In this document: in pieces, positions 35,801-48,269 of the stretch
Layout of the letters: the number at the start of each line of letters is the position of its first letter
Position numbering within the stretch: position 1 is the first letter of the stretch
Assembly (NCBI GenBank): GCA_001643675.2
Contig: LSRY02000001.1
Coordinates: 1,297,501-1,361,500 of the forward strand
DNA from: Monocercomonoides exilis
Lineage: Eukaryota > Preaxostyla > Oxymonadida > Polymastigidae
Direction of reading: 5' to 3'
DNA length: 64,000 bases
Position numbers and translations under genes: made by a program
Notes under the pieces: model-generated
Databases searched by the model: none
What the model saw: the letters and a program-made list of their open reading frames with translations, nothing else
Told to the model about the DNA's origin: nothing

Positions 35801-38753
35801 GTCGCTTCAGCCGATGGCTCATTCCTCTTCTTTTTCTGTTTCGTCTCAAAAATTGTCTTCTTCTGTTTCCTTTTCAGACCAAGTTTTCTCTCAGCAGCAG
35901 TCTCAACCGTTATTTTCATTTGGATCGCAGTCAAATGGACATCCATCAAGTTTGGATCAAAATCCGCCTCGCACTCTGACCAGCCCTGTTTCCACAACAG
36001 CACTCGAATCATTTCTGCCTTCAGCCACATCGTCCTCTGCTTCTTCTGTCATTAACATTGCATCTGATCCAAACTTGCTATCAGCTTCTGCTTCTGCTTC
36101 TTCTGATTCAAGATCTTTTCAATCGCTGAAAGCAAGCTTTGGTTCTCAGCATTTACACAACATGCCTTCGGCATCTGCTTCTTCAAACATAACAATTTCT
36201 TCATCCTCTTCTTTACCTTCTTCGTCGTCTTCTTTTTCTTCTTTGCCTTCGCTCAGTCAAACCTCATTGACTCCATCGTCGCTCTGTTCAAGCACACTTT
36301 CTTCTCTTTTGCTTCCTTCGATGATGGATCCTTCGCTTTCTTCATTGCCTGACGACTCATTTGATGGTAATTGGCAACCCTCAACGTGGCTGGCAAACGC
36401 TCTGCTTATCTTTTTCCCGCCAGACTTCTTCGCTTCTTCTCCTTCAATCACCAGCTTTATCTCCTCATCTGCCTCTTTTCCTGCTTCCTCAGTCTCGTTT
36501 TCTCTGAAGCTGAACTGCGATGTGCATCGTGCCTTCAAATTCCACAAAAAATACGGCGTGATCTCACAAACACCCGAAGGCGAAGCAATGGACGGCGTGC
36601 GCTCCACGTTAGCTGTCGTATTTGCTTTCCATTTCCGCTCTTTGATTTCTGCTCTTTCAGAAGTCAACCGCCTTTCGTCGTCTGCATCGGTTGCAGCACA
36701 AACAACCGCCATCAGCCAAACCTCAGCGTCATCCACGGGATTCCACACGAACGACCCGTTTTTGCGTCTTCTGCGCTATGCGAGCAACTCCATCCTGATC
36801 ACCTTTGCCACTCAAACACGCGGGGCGTCTTTGTCGCTGGAGGCTACACAGCACTGCATAGACACTTCACTCATTGCGTTGCTGTCGAAGTCGATTGCGG
36901 GGCTGAAGCACGAAGCAGCGCCCTTTCTGAAGCTGCTTAATAACACTGCCATCCACATCATTGACTGTGCCCATCTCACACATTCACTGAGGACACTCCT
37001 GGCTGCGATGGAGGCTGTGACCTTTGGAGCAGGCGATGATCAGCATCAGACTCAAAGGCTGCTGCAGCTGCCTGTAAAGATTGATTCTTTGGTGAAAAAG
37101 GAGGAAAAAGCAAACGAAACATCTCAAATGAATAATGAGCAATCTGAATTGAATTTGTCATCATCATCATCTTCTTCTTCTTTGGAACAATCAACTTTAT
37201 TCACAGAAATAGCAACTCAGCTTTCTTCATATCTTCCGCTTCCTCCGATGATCAACAGCGAAACAAATCCTGAAGCCGAGTCCCAGCTCATCTATCGATG
37301 CTTCACCAAGTTGCTGAGGAGGATTAAACCAGAGAATTATGGACATATCCTTTTGGAAGAGACACTCAGTGACTCAGATGTGCTGATGAGGAAGCTGTGT
37401 ATTTGCGCATCGCAAAGAAAGAGTAAAGACAGTAACTCTTCTATTTCATTTGCGAAAGAGAATGAAGCGCAAAAAAGTAATGAATATTCATCAGTGGTTC
37501 TGCCTTCCAATTCATTGTTATCTCAAAATACTGACAGTTTATTGAGCAATGAAGAAATACTGAATGATATTCGAGTAATAAAAACTCTTTTATATTGCTT
37601 GCTGGAGGCTTCTCCGAATGACAAAGGAGAGAAAGTGCTGATTGCGCTGAAGAGCAGTCCAATCCAGCCTCCATTTGTGTTGCCATGTGTGGTTGAGGAG
37701 ATGAAGGTGCTGTATGGTGCCGAAGGAGAAGCTGTGTGGAAGGCGATCAGTGAAGGTGAAGATTCCACAGTGAAGGAATGGAAAAAAATTGTGGAAGAAT
37801 TCAAAGAGGAACAAAGCAGTAATTCAATTGAGAAAGAAGCGAAAACAGCAAAACCCGAATCATTTCTTGTGTTCTCGCAAGTAGATCTTATTCCATTTTC
37901 AAAGAAAAGTTCATCATCATCATCATCATCATCTTCTTCTTCTTCAGTATTGCCCCAACAACACGAGAAAAGAAGTGATTCATCAGCCACTTCACAGCCA
38001 ATCAATCACACACCAATTCCAACAGCTTCAAGTTGCTGCTCTGTCTGCGAACCAAACGTAACCCCTTCTGTTTCAGACGTCGCAAAGGCAGTGAAAAAAA
38101 CATTTTCAGAGCTACTTCAGGAAAAAAGTAAAGAAAATGAAAAAATTGATTTGAAGTTGACAACAGAGCCTTTGAAAGTGAGTGGCACAGATAATGTGAA
38201 TGAAAGTGCAAACAAAGAAAATGAAAGCGATAACCTGACTGATTTAAAAGAAGAAATAGAATTGAAAGCAGAAAGGAAACTTCCATTATTCTTGGATGAA
38301 AGCGACGACAGCAAAATGCTGCGAAGAAAGCCAACAGCAGAAGAAATGGAAGAGCTTAACAAAATCGAGCAATTATACGCAGTAGATTCTTCATCAGCAG
38401 CATCAACTTCTTCGTCTTCATTCCTCTCATCCACAATATCTTCAGCAAACATATCAAAGGCGAACAGTTCACTTTACATGCTTCTCAAAACAAACCCTGA
38501 TTTGGATTGGCTCTGTTTGTTTGGCCAGAAAATTGGAAGTGACAGAATGCGAAGTGTTGTTAAAAGACAGCTTCAGGTGATGTGGGAAGAAGACTCTGAA
38601 CAAGAAAATACAACTCAAGTGAATGTGATATCAGATTCAAAAAAAGCAGAAAAAGAACAGCAGGAACTTCAGAAGTCGAATGAAGCTGAAAATAAGAATG
38701 AGATGGAAACTTTACGTGAAAGAATTATTGCTGCTCAGCAAAAAGCCGAATGA
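32858..38753 (+). CDS. TOG-domain microtubule-associated protein, XMAP215/Dis1/Stu2 family
   Basis: Exons 32858-33038, 33115-33427 and 33488-38753 give 1,919 residues. The first intron has donor GTTTGA. The second is 60 bp and stop-free (donor GTGTGA, acceptor AAAAG); removing it restores FLTEALNTFGPTVIPP, the TOG1 pattern of XMAP215 (ALxxFG...P). TOG1 covers about residues 20-225 (KNWKVRKDSYEE, GDVRKEANLLGVELLKW, QQMKELEEAYEK) and is followed by the linker PTPKRQLRSQ. TOG2 is about 295-510 (RNPKWNLRKAAFDQV) and a third array is about 690-850 (SPKWFERKKALDEAM, NTRVREAALQALDEW). Ser-rich linkers separate them. The C-terminal part (YRCFTKLLRRIKPENYGHIL) resembles the XMAP215 C-terminal helical region. 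These proteins catalyse tubulin addition at plus ends and spindle poles. It starts 155 bp after the preceding gene. Confidence 0.88.
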
Positions 38754-39190
38754 CTTGCATTTTTTATTTAGAATTTAATTGTCTTTTTGAAAAACTAGAA
38801 AATAAGTATTTTTATATTTTTTTAAAATTGTCGATTGTATTTTTATTTACATACAGAAAATTACTTACAAAATCAAATGATAAATATCTATTTTTATGTG
38901 AAAGATGGTATAACGAAAGAGAATTTTTTTTGTCAAATGAGTGCTCTTCAAAAAACTGATTTTCTGATACTTAGCGGTTCAAGAAGAAAAATACTGGATT
39001 TGAAAAAGAAGAATTCTTAATTGAAAAAATTAAAAATGAAATATTCTGACGAGGTATTGAATTTGCAATTGTCATGCAACATATAATAATAGCATTAATA
39101 ACGTTCAATATTGATTACTCTATCCTTCATAAAGATAATTGTTATTGATCCTCTCATATTCCAGTCAAGAATTGTTTTTTTAATTTTTTT
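38754..39190. other. Intergenic, AT-rich
   Basis: About 440 bases after the TOG gene stop. No coding, RNA or repeat signal recognised. Confidence 0.5.
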
Positions 39191-40130
39191 TCCTTCTTTT
39201 GTTCTCTGATTTTTCAAAATTTGAAGATGCTGCTTAAATCTGTAACTTCATGATGAAAGATAGAAACAGAAACCATTTGAGCGCAATTAGATGAATGAGC
39301 GAGATGGCTGAAGGAAGAAACACAGAATAGAGAAAGAACATTTCATTAACTGCAAGCAATAAATCATTAGAGGAAGATCGAGACTGAAAAAGGAAGGTTA
39401 TTGGTTGACTATTGATGCTTACACATAATTTTTAGTTGCCTTATTACATTTTTCTTTTCTTTTATGTTTTCTTTTTCATTCAATCTTTCTGAAATTTCAT
39501 TTTTGATAAAAATCTCAGACTGTCAAATGTCATTACGTTTTCCATTATTGATTGTTGAAGTTCTTTCAAAACTGCATCAAGAGCTCTTCCTAAAAGAAAA
39601 CAATCTGCAACAACCAATTTTGTTTGTTTTTTCACGTTTTCTTCAAAAATATCAAAAGAATTAATTTCAAAAAATATGTGAAAATCTCCTGCTGATCTGC
39701 ACAACCTCGTCAAACATACAATCAATGTGATACACTTCTCATCTTGTGACGCATTATTAACAAACAAACTGTTAATTGAATTCATCCATCATCAATAGTC
39801 CTTGCATCTTTCATTTCCTCCTCTTTTTTGTTCCTCTTTTTCACTCTAATCAACACTTTTTCGATAGCTTATCCAATTCTCTTGATGCTTCTCTTTTAAA
39901 ATGCAGCTCACTCACAACCACATTATCTTGGCTTTTGTCAGTGACTAATATGTAAATCAAAAATTGTCAAGCTAATTGATTTGCAAGTTGCGTCAGATTG
40001 TGATGTTCCCGACGATATTTGATGATTTCTGCAATCTCATTTAGGAAATGCTCTTTTTCCATTTTAAAATCAAAAAAATTATTTCATCAATAAGGAAAGA
40101 GAAATGCTCATTTGCGAAAGTGAATGAGAA
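39191..40130 (-). CDS. Probable small minus-strand multi-exon gene, structure unresolved
   Basis: Coding-like minus-strand segments appear in order. One has an ATG at about 40060 (MEKEHFLNEIAEIIKYRR). A second near 39900 includes SQDNVVVSELHFKREASREL. A third near 39540-39660 includes KLVVADCFLLGRALDAVLKE. A terminal one near 39225-39390 is hydrophobic (MFFLYSVFLPSAISLIHLIA) and ends in TAA. A Cys-free charged N-terminus, helical middle and membrane-seeking C-terminus could fit a tail-anchored protein. I could not phase all junctions; one requires a GC donor (GCTTGA), another a donor such as GTCTGA. No family recognised. Confidence 0.35.
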
Positions 40131-40299
40131 TAAAAGCAAGAATATGTGGTATTTGATATTTTGAAACAAATTCAGATATATTTAATATTTGCATTTGTTT
40201 CAAGACGGCTTACGGATTATTTCGGAAAAAAAAATAATGATTAAAATCAAATCAATGATTGATTGAGGAAAAGCCATTTAGGCCTGCTTCAGCTGCGAA

Positions 40300-41130
40300 A
40301 CATCAATAGTTTAATAATCGATGAAACAGCAACAATAACGGATATCCGCTTTTTTCTTTGGGCTCATCAAACACTTTGGACAGATAAAGTTGATTTCTTT
40401 CAGCTGAAATGTCATGGAATGAAAAATGCAGAAAGGAAACTCAGCCTGACTTCATGATAGAAGAATACCAGCCAATATTTTTTTCATCATAATTATTTGT
40501 GTAATTGCACAATGAAACTGAAAGAGATTTACACATAGCGACTTTTACTGATCTATGACAATAAAAGAGCGATGAAAGTGCGAATTCGAACACAAAGGAT
40601 TCAAAGGTTAATATATTATATTTTTTTGAACGGATAAGAGACTCATCTTCAACTAAAATCGATTGTTCCTGTTCAATATGGCACGCGAGAATGAAATGAC
40701 ATTTATTTGAACATCTCGTTTTCACAATTGACACGTCTCCAATAAATAAAGAAAATCATTATTATTTTTCCGTGTCTCCAAAACAATTCACAAAATGAAC
40801 AGTCAGCAATATTGTTCATAAGTCCGCTTCAAAGCGCATCTCCTGTAACAACAGCATTCATGTTTGTTGAACAAACTGATCATCACAATCTTTTCACTTT
40901 CATTCTTTATCTGATTCTTCTGTCCAGACACAAAAATCAGAATGGAAACAATCGGGTGCGACAAGCGCTTACCTTTTTGAATCATGGCTTTCATAAAACA
41001 ATTCAAACTGTCATCCTTCTTCTTCACATCATCATCTTCAAAAGAAAGAAGAAGAAAGGCTTAAAAATATTATTGTTGTTTATTAAATATGCTTATATCT
41101 GTTTTTCAAATCAATCAATGAAACTGCATG
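40300..41130 (-). CDS. Possible minus-strand multi-exon gene, structure unresolved
   Basis: Minus-strand segments with coding character include FEDDDVKKKDDSLNCFMKAM near 40985-41050, EQEQSILVEDESLIRSKKY near 40620-40680, NNYDEKNIGWYSSIMKSG near 40441-40500 and ERNQLYLSKVFDEPKEKSGY near 40310-40410. Possible acceptors precede several of them. Start, stop and splice phases could not be settled, and no domain is recognised. They may belong to the same gene as the segments at 39191-40130. Confidence 0.25.
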
Positions 41131-41422
41131 AAGCATAAAAGGAAGATGAGAAATGAATGAACAATTCATTTTTTACGAAAATTTTCAAACTTATCATTTG
41201 AATGACTCTTCATTTGTAACAAAAAAATATACACGACAGTTAAAGATAGTTCACTTTCAATCAGTTTCACTTGTTTGAAGATGGGTGTAAATTCTGGGCT
41301 CATTGACTTGATGTTCATTTAAGAACATTTTCTATCTCCATATCTTCTAAGTTCAAAATGAAAAGCTCATCGAACATACAGGAACAATGACGGAACAAAA
41401 TAATTTTTCGTTTTTCAAACAG

Positions 41423-42140
41423 GAGTCAAAATAATGATGCAAAAACAAAAAATCAACAATTCAAAAAGCCTTATATTGGGCAGACCGATATTATTGAGAT
41501 GAACGATACAAAATCAAGTTGGTCAACAGAAGCTAAATATTAGCTCGGGAAGTGCATTCAGAGGTATCAGGAACTTGAAAAGAGCTTCACAAAGATAAGC
41601 AATCGATTTTGGTTAAATTCAAATTTGAAAAACAATAGACTCACATATAGGATTAAATATTGATATCCAAAAAAGAAATATAGGTTATACCCGTGAAGAA
41701 GCATTTGACTGACATGTGTAATTTGAAACAGTTTTTATCATTTCCAGCAAATTTTTTCCTAAAAATTATAAAATCTTTCAGATGCATTAAGTTTGAATGA
41801 TAACACCTTCGAGTGGACTTCGTTGCTAAAAATGAGAGAAATGGTTTGCATAATAAAAAAATTATCAGTTTCACAAAACTGGATCAAATATACCAATACT
41901 TTTTTCAGAGAGATATGGGAAATAAAGTTACAATTCCTGTTACAAAAGTGGAACAAAATGTGGACAGTGTGATTATCTATTATTGATAAAAAAATAATTT
42001 TGATAATTTTGTGAGAAAAAGAAAACGAAGATATATTGGACGAAGCAAATAAGGATTTCGATGAACAAACCAAAGATATTCAAGCGGATTTAGATGCTTT
42101 ATATGACAATTCCGATGCGGACATAATGTGCGACTATTAA
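41423..42140 (+). CDS. Small acidic coiled-coil protein, 3' exons clear, 5' part unresolved
   Basis: Three final exons agree in phase: 41781-41842, 41909-41966 and 42022-42140. They use donors GTTTGC and GTGTGA and encode FEWTSLLKMREM, RDMGNKVTIPVTKVEQNVD and EDILDEANKDFDEQTKDIQA through to ...DADIMCDY and TAA. Upstream, 41423-41520 is coding-like (QQFKKPYIGQTDIIEMND) and 41544-41600 reads on as QRYQELEKSF after an in-frame TAG. The intervening splicing and the start codon are not resolved; candidate ATGs are at 41358 and 41387. The family is not recognised. Confidence 0.45.
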
Positions 42141-42481
42141 CATCAGACTTATTTAGAAAAATAAGTGACAGTTAATTTTCACCTTTTTTCGACAAATTTG
42201 AAAGAAAGTTGTAATGAACATAAATGACAATGCACATTTTTTTCATTGCATTTTCTAAGAGTAGATAGAGTTTTTTTCACCTTTCTTACGATGAGATTAA
42301 TTTTTCATTTGAATTTTTATTTTTTTTCTTTGAAATGATAATATTAAAAAAAAAACAAAATTATATAAATTTCACATTTATTTGAATAGGTTAAATATAT
42401 GTTTTTTTTTCAAGAAGATTGTTTTCAGAAAAAAACAATATTATTCTTTTTATATTATTACACTAAATTTGATCCAAAATA

Positions 42482-45400
42482 ATGTTTCATCGTTTTTGCG
42501 TGAGTGGAAGGATTGAAGAGATTGATCTTACGCTAATTCAAGGTGATTGCTTAAGTTATTGCAACATTGAAAACGATAAAATTAATAATAAACTAGAAAG
42601 AGAGAGTCAAGCAAAATCTCTTCTTGACGAACAAGAAATCGTAAGAAAAGATCTTGAGAATAAGCTGACAAATGCTTATCTGAAAAGTGGAGATGCCGTT
42701 GCATTTTCTGATGCATCAAGAAGATTGCAGCTTCAAGATTCTTCTGAAAAGATAAATCCAATTCAGAGTGATATGGATTCATTGATAAGTTCGTTAAGAA
42801 TGCAGATCAGTAATTTAAAATCGGAAGAAGAGATTTATGAAGATACAGTTAACCCATTTCAGTTATTATATTTCATGTATGAGTCATTGGCATCGTCACG
42901 GTTTGTGCTTTAAAAATTTTGTAAAAAAAAATAATATTCATTTTTTTTTTTAAAAAAAAAGAATGCAAGGACATCGACATTTGAGCGTTGAAGAATTTGC
43001 AGTTATTCAGAATGAAGTTATGATTTGGAAATGGATGAAAGCTATTTCAGCAAATCCAATCGACATTTCAATTGATCAATTTCATTTTCCTCCTCTTAAT
43101 CATCTTCCTCATCAAGCTAGATTGCATTACATACACACATCCTGTGATATTGTTCGCAAGCTAGATCTTATATTGAATTGGATGGAGCAGATGTATGCTG
43201 AAACAGCTTCCTTTGCAGAAGCTGAAGTTGATCAAGACGAACAATTGAGTCATTCCCTTTATGTTCTTCTACGATCTGGACAAAGTAGACTAAAGATGGT
43301 TGAATGTTGTATTGCAGCTGGCCAAAATTGGAGAGGTGCCACGCTTTGCGGTGACAGAATTGTGGAGCAGTCTCCTTCGACCACAGACATTTCTCAAGAA
43401 AGTGAGATACCAGAGTCATGCTATACAGATGATTCATTTTTTACTACGAATCTCGAGGCATTTTCAAAAAAATGTTTTGATTTGGCATTCGCAATCAATA
43501 AACTTCCTGTATCTGACAACGCAGCAGAGGATACTTGCTTTCTTCAATGCGTTGAGGCATCTTGCTCATCAAATGAAGAAGATAAAGAAGAACATTGTCA
43601 AAAAGACAGCTCTTTCATCAATGGTGAGGCAAAGATCTTTGAGCCATTTGGACTTCCGCATGCAAAACTGGAGAATGAGATAGCGCTGTATTCGCTTCTT
43701 TCGAGGCACTTATCCCTTGCATCTCCAGTGCTGCGGACATTTGCTGACGGTGTTTGGGCGTTCTTGCGTGTGCTGATGTGGAGGATCGAGGATTGGATCC
43801 TTACAAAGGGAACAGGCACCAGAAAGGCTGAGGAAGAAGAAAACTCTGAGAGATCAAACAAAATGGAGGAGGAGATTGAGGGTAAAGGAAGACAAGGGAA
43901 CAAAGAGCTCTATAAAAATAAACCTTTTAACCAAGATGGCAATTCAAAAACACGGAAAGGTGAATGGACTAGCTGGGAAGAAGCAGATGCCACGCTTGAT
44001 TCTGACGTTTCTGGCTGGTGGGACGGAGATTCCACAGAAAGCGACAAAGCTGATACTGCTGAAGGCGAACAGTTGAGCTCGGCGAACGATGAATTTGTCG
44101 ATGAAGGCACAAAAATAATGGAAGGTAGGAGATGTTTGTCGGATGCATCAAGCTCGCCACTTGTTGATCTTGAAGCAACAGAGCTTGCATCTGAAGAGGA
44201 GCATACAGTTTGGGGCTTTCTTTCATCTTCTCTAGCCTCTGGAATGCTTCCATCGTTTAACGAGATAATGATAAGAGCATTTGTTTATTCTTTATCACTG
44301 CGATGTGGACTGAGTCAGAAAGAGATTGATGAATGGACTGCAAAATGGCTGGAGGATGCGCCAGAAACACAGATTGTAGAAGAGGACGCACAAATTAAAC
44401 AGAAAGAGATTAGGATATCACAATTATCGTCTCGTTCTTCTCCATCACTTTCAAATAAGAAAATACAAAGAACTATTTATTCTCCAATGTATTTGACAGC
44501 ATTTACAGACTATGCAGAATCAGTTATTTCTGTGCGCAACGAAGAAGCAATGAGTGATCCGTCTGGACGCTCTTCTGCTTCTCTCGAGCCGCACGTTGGA
44601 TCGTTCAATCGCTTGCTTATGGCGCTGATGCTGAATGACCGCTTGCTCATTGAAGATGCACTAAAGATCGAGCGATGGTCGCAAGTCGCCATACCATGCA
44701 ACTTACAGCTTCTTTTATCACAGAATTCATCAACAGACTGCCACGAAGGCATGTGCAGTTCAAAGATCACAAAAACACATCTTGCAAGCTTTGAACAAAA
44801 TGAATATTTTGACACGAATAAGAATGCCAATGAATTTAATCCATCATCTTTCCAAAAGTTTCTTCGAGGTATTGTCCCATTGCCTCAGCTGCAGAGCGAG
44901 CCATCTCCGCTTCCTTCGCTTCTCTCCACTTCTCTTTCTCTTCTCAGGTTTGCCCTTCACTTCGCTTTATCTCTGTCTGGCGAGCAATGTCCAACACCAG
45001 CGTCAGTGGATGTTGTTTCGCTCAACTACGGCTACTGCACTCTGCTTTCTTCTTCACTGCTCCATCTGTGCCTTTCCTGCTCTGCCATTGCTGAAATCCT
45101 CCATCCAAAATGCTTGAATGCAAATCCATCTGACTCATCTTCTGGTCCAGACGATACAACTCTTTCACCGTTGAAGCAGCTCATTCGTCTTATTGTCTTC
45201 TATTCTTCTCTGCTTCCGCAGCAGCTGGGCATGTTTTCAGTCAGTCGCTTCTTCTCTTCTCTTCCTCTTTCTCCTTGTTCAGCCACGCAGCAGCGGCGTT
45301 TTCTTGCGCAGAGGAAGCAGGCAATGAAGATTACAACATTGGGCGATGATGACCTTTTCCAGAACTTGTCAATGGCTGATCTTCAGTTTGCGATGCACAG

Positions 45401-47207
45401 CTGTGCCGACGAGAATATCAACACATCTGCTGTTGCCTTTTGGACAATCAGGATGATAATTAGCAGAGAAATGGGGCAGTGGGACGAAAGCTTTGATGTT
45501 GGTGAAACAACAGACAGGCTTTTTAAAAACAGTGACTTGAAAGATGCAATAGGAAATTCGCTGTGTTCAGGCATCTTCAAAGAGAAGTCTCAAATGCGTT
45601 CATCTGGATCTCCTTTACCTTTTAATCAGAAGCGTTTATTAACTCTAACATCGCTAGCAACCTGCGTTGATGCTTTGCAGTGGGCTTCTGCACTTCCGTC
45701 AACTTTGGACATTTTGCTTATAGAAGCCAATCATGTTGCGCGTCTTATGCTTGGATTAGAGTTTGTGGAAAAAGCAGTTCTTATTGAAGACGGTATTTGC
45801 GAAAGCGGAAGCATAATTTTCGGTGCCAACGATACTTCAGATGAACCAATTTCTTATTTGGATTTGGTGAAAGAGATTTACTCTCGGATGGTGCCGCCAT
45901 CAATTCTGGAGGCTGTTGAAAGAGAGCATCTTCAGATGGGAGAGAAGGTGGCACAGATTGTGGACGAGCAGGCCGAATTCTGGAACGACGGGAAGGCAAA
46001 GCAGCTAAAGGGAAAAGAGAACGAAACGGAAACTGATATGGATATTCCATCTCCTCTTTCCTCTCCAGTTCAGGAAATGGAAAGACTTTCGCTCACACCA
46101 TCTTCACCTTCCACAGAAAGAATACCAAAGCAACATCATCCTCATAGCTCGATGTATCTGCGCTCGCGTATACGACCTGACATGTATCCTGTTGTTATTG
46201 GCAATGGCTTCACAGCTATCGATGTATTTGCAGATGAGCCGGCAACATCTTCTGAACTGAAAGTCGGATTTGTGGTGGGGCACCACGCAATCACAGAAGC
46301 TCGATCGATCAGATGGCTGGTACATCTTATTGACACTCACGCGAAGTATCTCCAGGCAGAAAAGGACTATCGCAATTTGTGTTCTTTATCTGTTAAAAGG
46401 ATAGACGCTGCATTTTCGAAGGAAGGCAAAGACTTGTTTGAGAAGTATTCAGCCATCCTCCACCCGGCGGATGATATCCTGCAGCCTGCTGCACATTTCA
46501 TTGCGATGCTCACAGAAATCCAGCAAGCTGCACGTTTGTCGCCACAGTCTGTGTCTGTGAAAGATCTGACGCAGATTCTGTTAGATGACGAGGCATGCCA
46601 ACAGATCTTCGAGCAGCTGCTGAAGGCAGAAGACGATGTGAAGACAGCTTCTGCTGAACTGATGAAGGGAATAGTGCAAGTGCTTAAGATAGAAGATGGG
46701 GGACTTCTGGGAGAGTGCAGCCGGTGGATCAAAGTTATCGAATACGAACATCCTCCTAAAGACGTTGATGATCTCAGTTATTCGAAATCATCCTTTAATT
46801 CATCAAATAGCAACTTGTTTATTATTCATGACCATCAAATTGCTCGCAGAGAAACTATCACAGCTATCCGCTCTGTTGTTATTCCGCAACTTCTTTCACT
46901 TCTTCATCACATCTCTTTTAAAACGCGAAGTCTATTCACCGATCGCATATTACAAGAACAAGGCACTTCATCAACTTCAACTGAAACAGACGAAAGAAAA
47001 GTTACATCGACAAATCAAGAAATTGCGCAGAAAGAGCATGAGTGGCTTTCATTGAGCAATGTTCTGCCGCTTCTGATGGTCAGCAAGAGCGAAGATGCTG
47101 CATGGCGAATTATGACAAAAAAAGAGTGCGAGAAAGTCATCGAGATGTGCGGGAAAGAAAGCGAGCTTGCACTAAAAGAAAAGGAAGAGCAAATTGTCCA
47201 CAAGTAA
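42482..47207 (+). CDS. NUP107: Nup107/Nup84-like nucleoporin of the outer-ring Y complex
   Basis: Exons 42482-42900 and 42962-47207 (61-bp intron, donor GTTTGT, acceptor AAAAG) give 1,554 residues. Joining restores SLASSRMQGHRHLSVEEFAV. The Nup84/Nup107 signature is visible as LYVLLRSGQSRLKMVECCIA followed by AGQNWRGATLCG. A later LENEIALYSLLS and VWAFLRVLMWRIEDW correspond to the family's core helices. Acidic low-complexity inserts lengthen it beyond the human protein (about 925 residues). The C-terminal half is alpha-helical and divergent. Nup107 is a scaffold component of the nuclear pore. Assignment rests mainly on the AGQ.WR signature and helical layout, so it is good but not certain. 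Ends with TAA. Confidence 0.65.
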
Positions 47208-48100
47208 TTGTTCTGAATTGTTTTATATTTCAAAAGTCGATATCATCGTTTTTCATGATAATTGCACTTCAATAAAATTGCATTTCATTTCGAAATAATC
47301 AATTAAGTATTTCTTTTCAGCATTATACATATTTTTTTTTAAAAGAGCAAATACGAAAGATTAAAAGGTTTACCAGAGATCATTTTGTTTGATCATTGAA
47401 AAGAAATATAAGTTAATGATGATTAGGTGAATAATGTATTTTCGAAAGAGGGCAAGATGCTACTTTAAGGGTACACGATTTTTTCGTTAAATCCATGAAT
47501 AAATAGCTAAAAAATGCAATGTTAAGATATTATAAACACGATAGGCAAATAATAACCAATTGATCAAAACTCAAAATGATTGAATGGTTTTTTATTCAAA
47601 TCTTAAATTTAACGAGACTTTTTTCAAACTTCATAAAAATACTTAAACAGAGTTATTTTCAACCCAAACAATTGCAAATAGCAATAAAATTCAAATTTAA
47701 AAACCTAAAAATATCTTTTAATTGTTATTTAATTAATTTCACAAAAAATCATTTAAAATTTCGATTAGGGGACAGTTGTTTTTGAGAACGAAAACCCTAA
47801 AAAAGAAAAATGATAAATAAAACATATAGTCAACACCAAAGAGTGTTTATGAAAGTTCACTCTAAAACATTTAGCCTTTTCATGAAGCATATTTTTAATT
47901 TTTTAGGTACACTTAAAGGAACCTTTTGCCCCAAAGAGTTGTCATAATGATTTTTCTTTGGGAAAAAACAGTTTTGAAAAAATTTTGTCAGAAGACTGAA
48001 ATATCAAAATTCGAAAGAAATGATATTAAAGCAACTCGATTGATGTTTTTCATGAGGGAAAAAATTTGTGTCAACAATCCTTTTGATGAAAAGCCAAGAG
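47208..48100. other. Intergenic, AT-rich
   Basis: About 890 bases between the nucleoporin stop and the anomalous locus. A 110-codon plus-strand frame (47926-48255) crosses the end of this region but has no recognised similarity and conflicts with a better minus-strand signal over 48101-48265. Confidence 0.5.
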
Positions 48101-48265
48101 TTAATTCGATAATTTCCTTCGAAAGGATGGTGTTTCGTCTTCCTCCTCCTCTTTTTCATCATCTTGAGGCGGAGGAAATACATAAACATCAAATGTGTTA
48201 TCTCCATTTTCGAATGATGTTGGATTGCTTGGGGATAAGCTCCTCTCTTCACTAACAGCATCTCC
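48101..48265 (-). CDS. Orphan coding-like 3' exon on the minus strand
   Basis: A 54-codon minus-strand frame opens right after an in-frame TAA at 48268-48266. It reads GDAVSEERSLSPSNPTSFEN, then FDVYVFPPPQDDEKEEEDET and ends FRRKLSN followed by TAA at 48103-48101. The acidic, Pro-rich composition looks like a protein tail. A possible acceptor (CAAGCTAAG) lies directly upstream, but DNA further upstream is antisense to the next gene, so no 5' exons can be placed. It may be a rearranged fragment or chance. Confidence 0.35.
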   Translation of the reverse strand, partial: GDAVSEERSLSPSNPTSFENGDNTFDVYVFPPPQDDEKEEEEDETPSFRRKLSN

Positions 48266-48269
48266 TTAG

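Noticed and set aside
39249-39312. Box C/D snoRNA candidate (ATGATGA ... CTGA).
   Set aside because: Terminal stem is weak, internal boxes are unclear and the minus strand here looks coding. Motifs this short are expected by chance.
41423-41600. Reading TAG (and TAA) as glutamine, as in some oxymonads, because sequence continues in frame after TAG at about 41541.
   Set aside because: Large conserved genes here contain no internal TAA/TAG and end with TAA or TAG (HisRS ends TAG; DPE2, Nup107 and NGDN end TAA). Intron structure or local decay is more likely.
47926-48255. 110-codon plus-strand ORF before the anomalous locus.
   Set aside because: No recognised domain, cannot be spliced in phase to the frame at 48270, and overlaps a better minus-strand signal.
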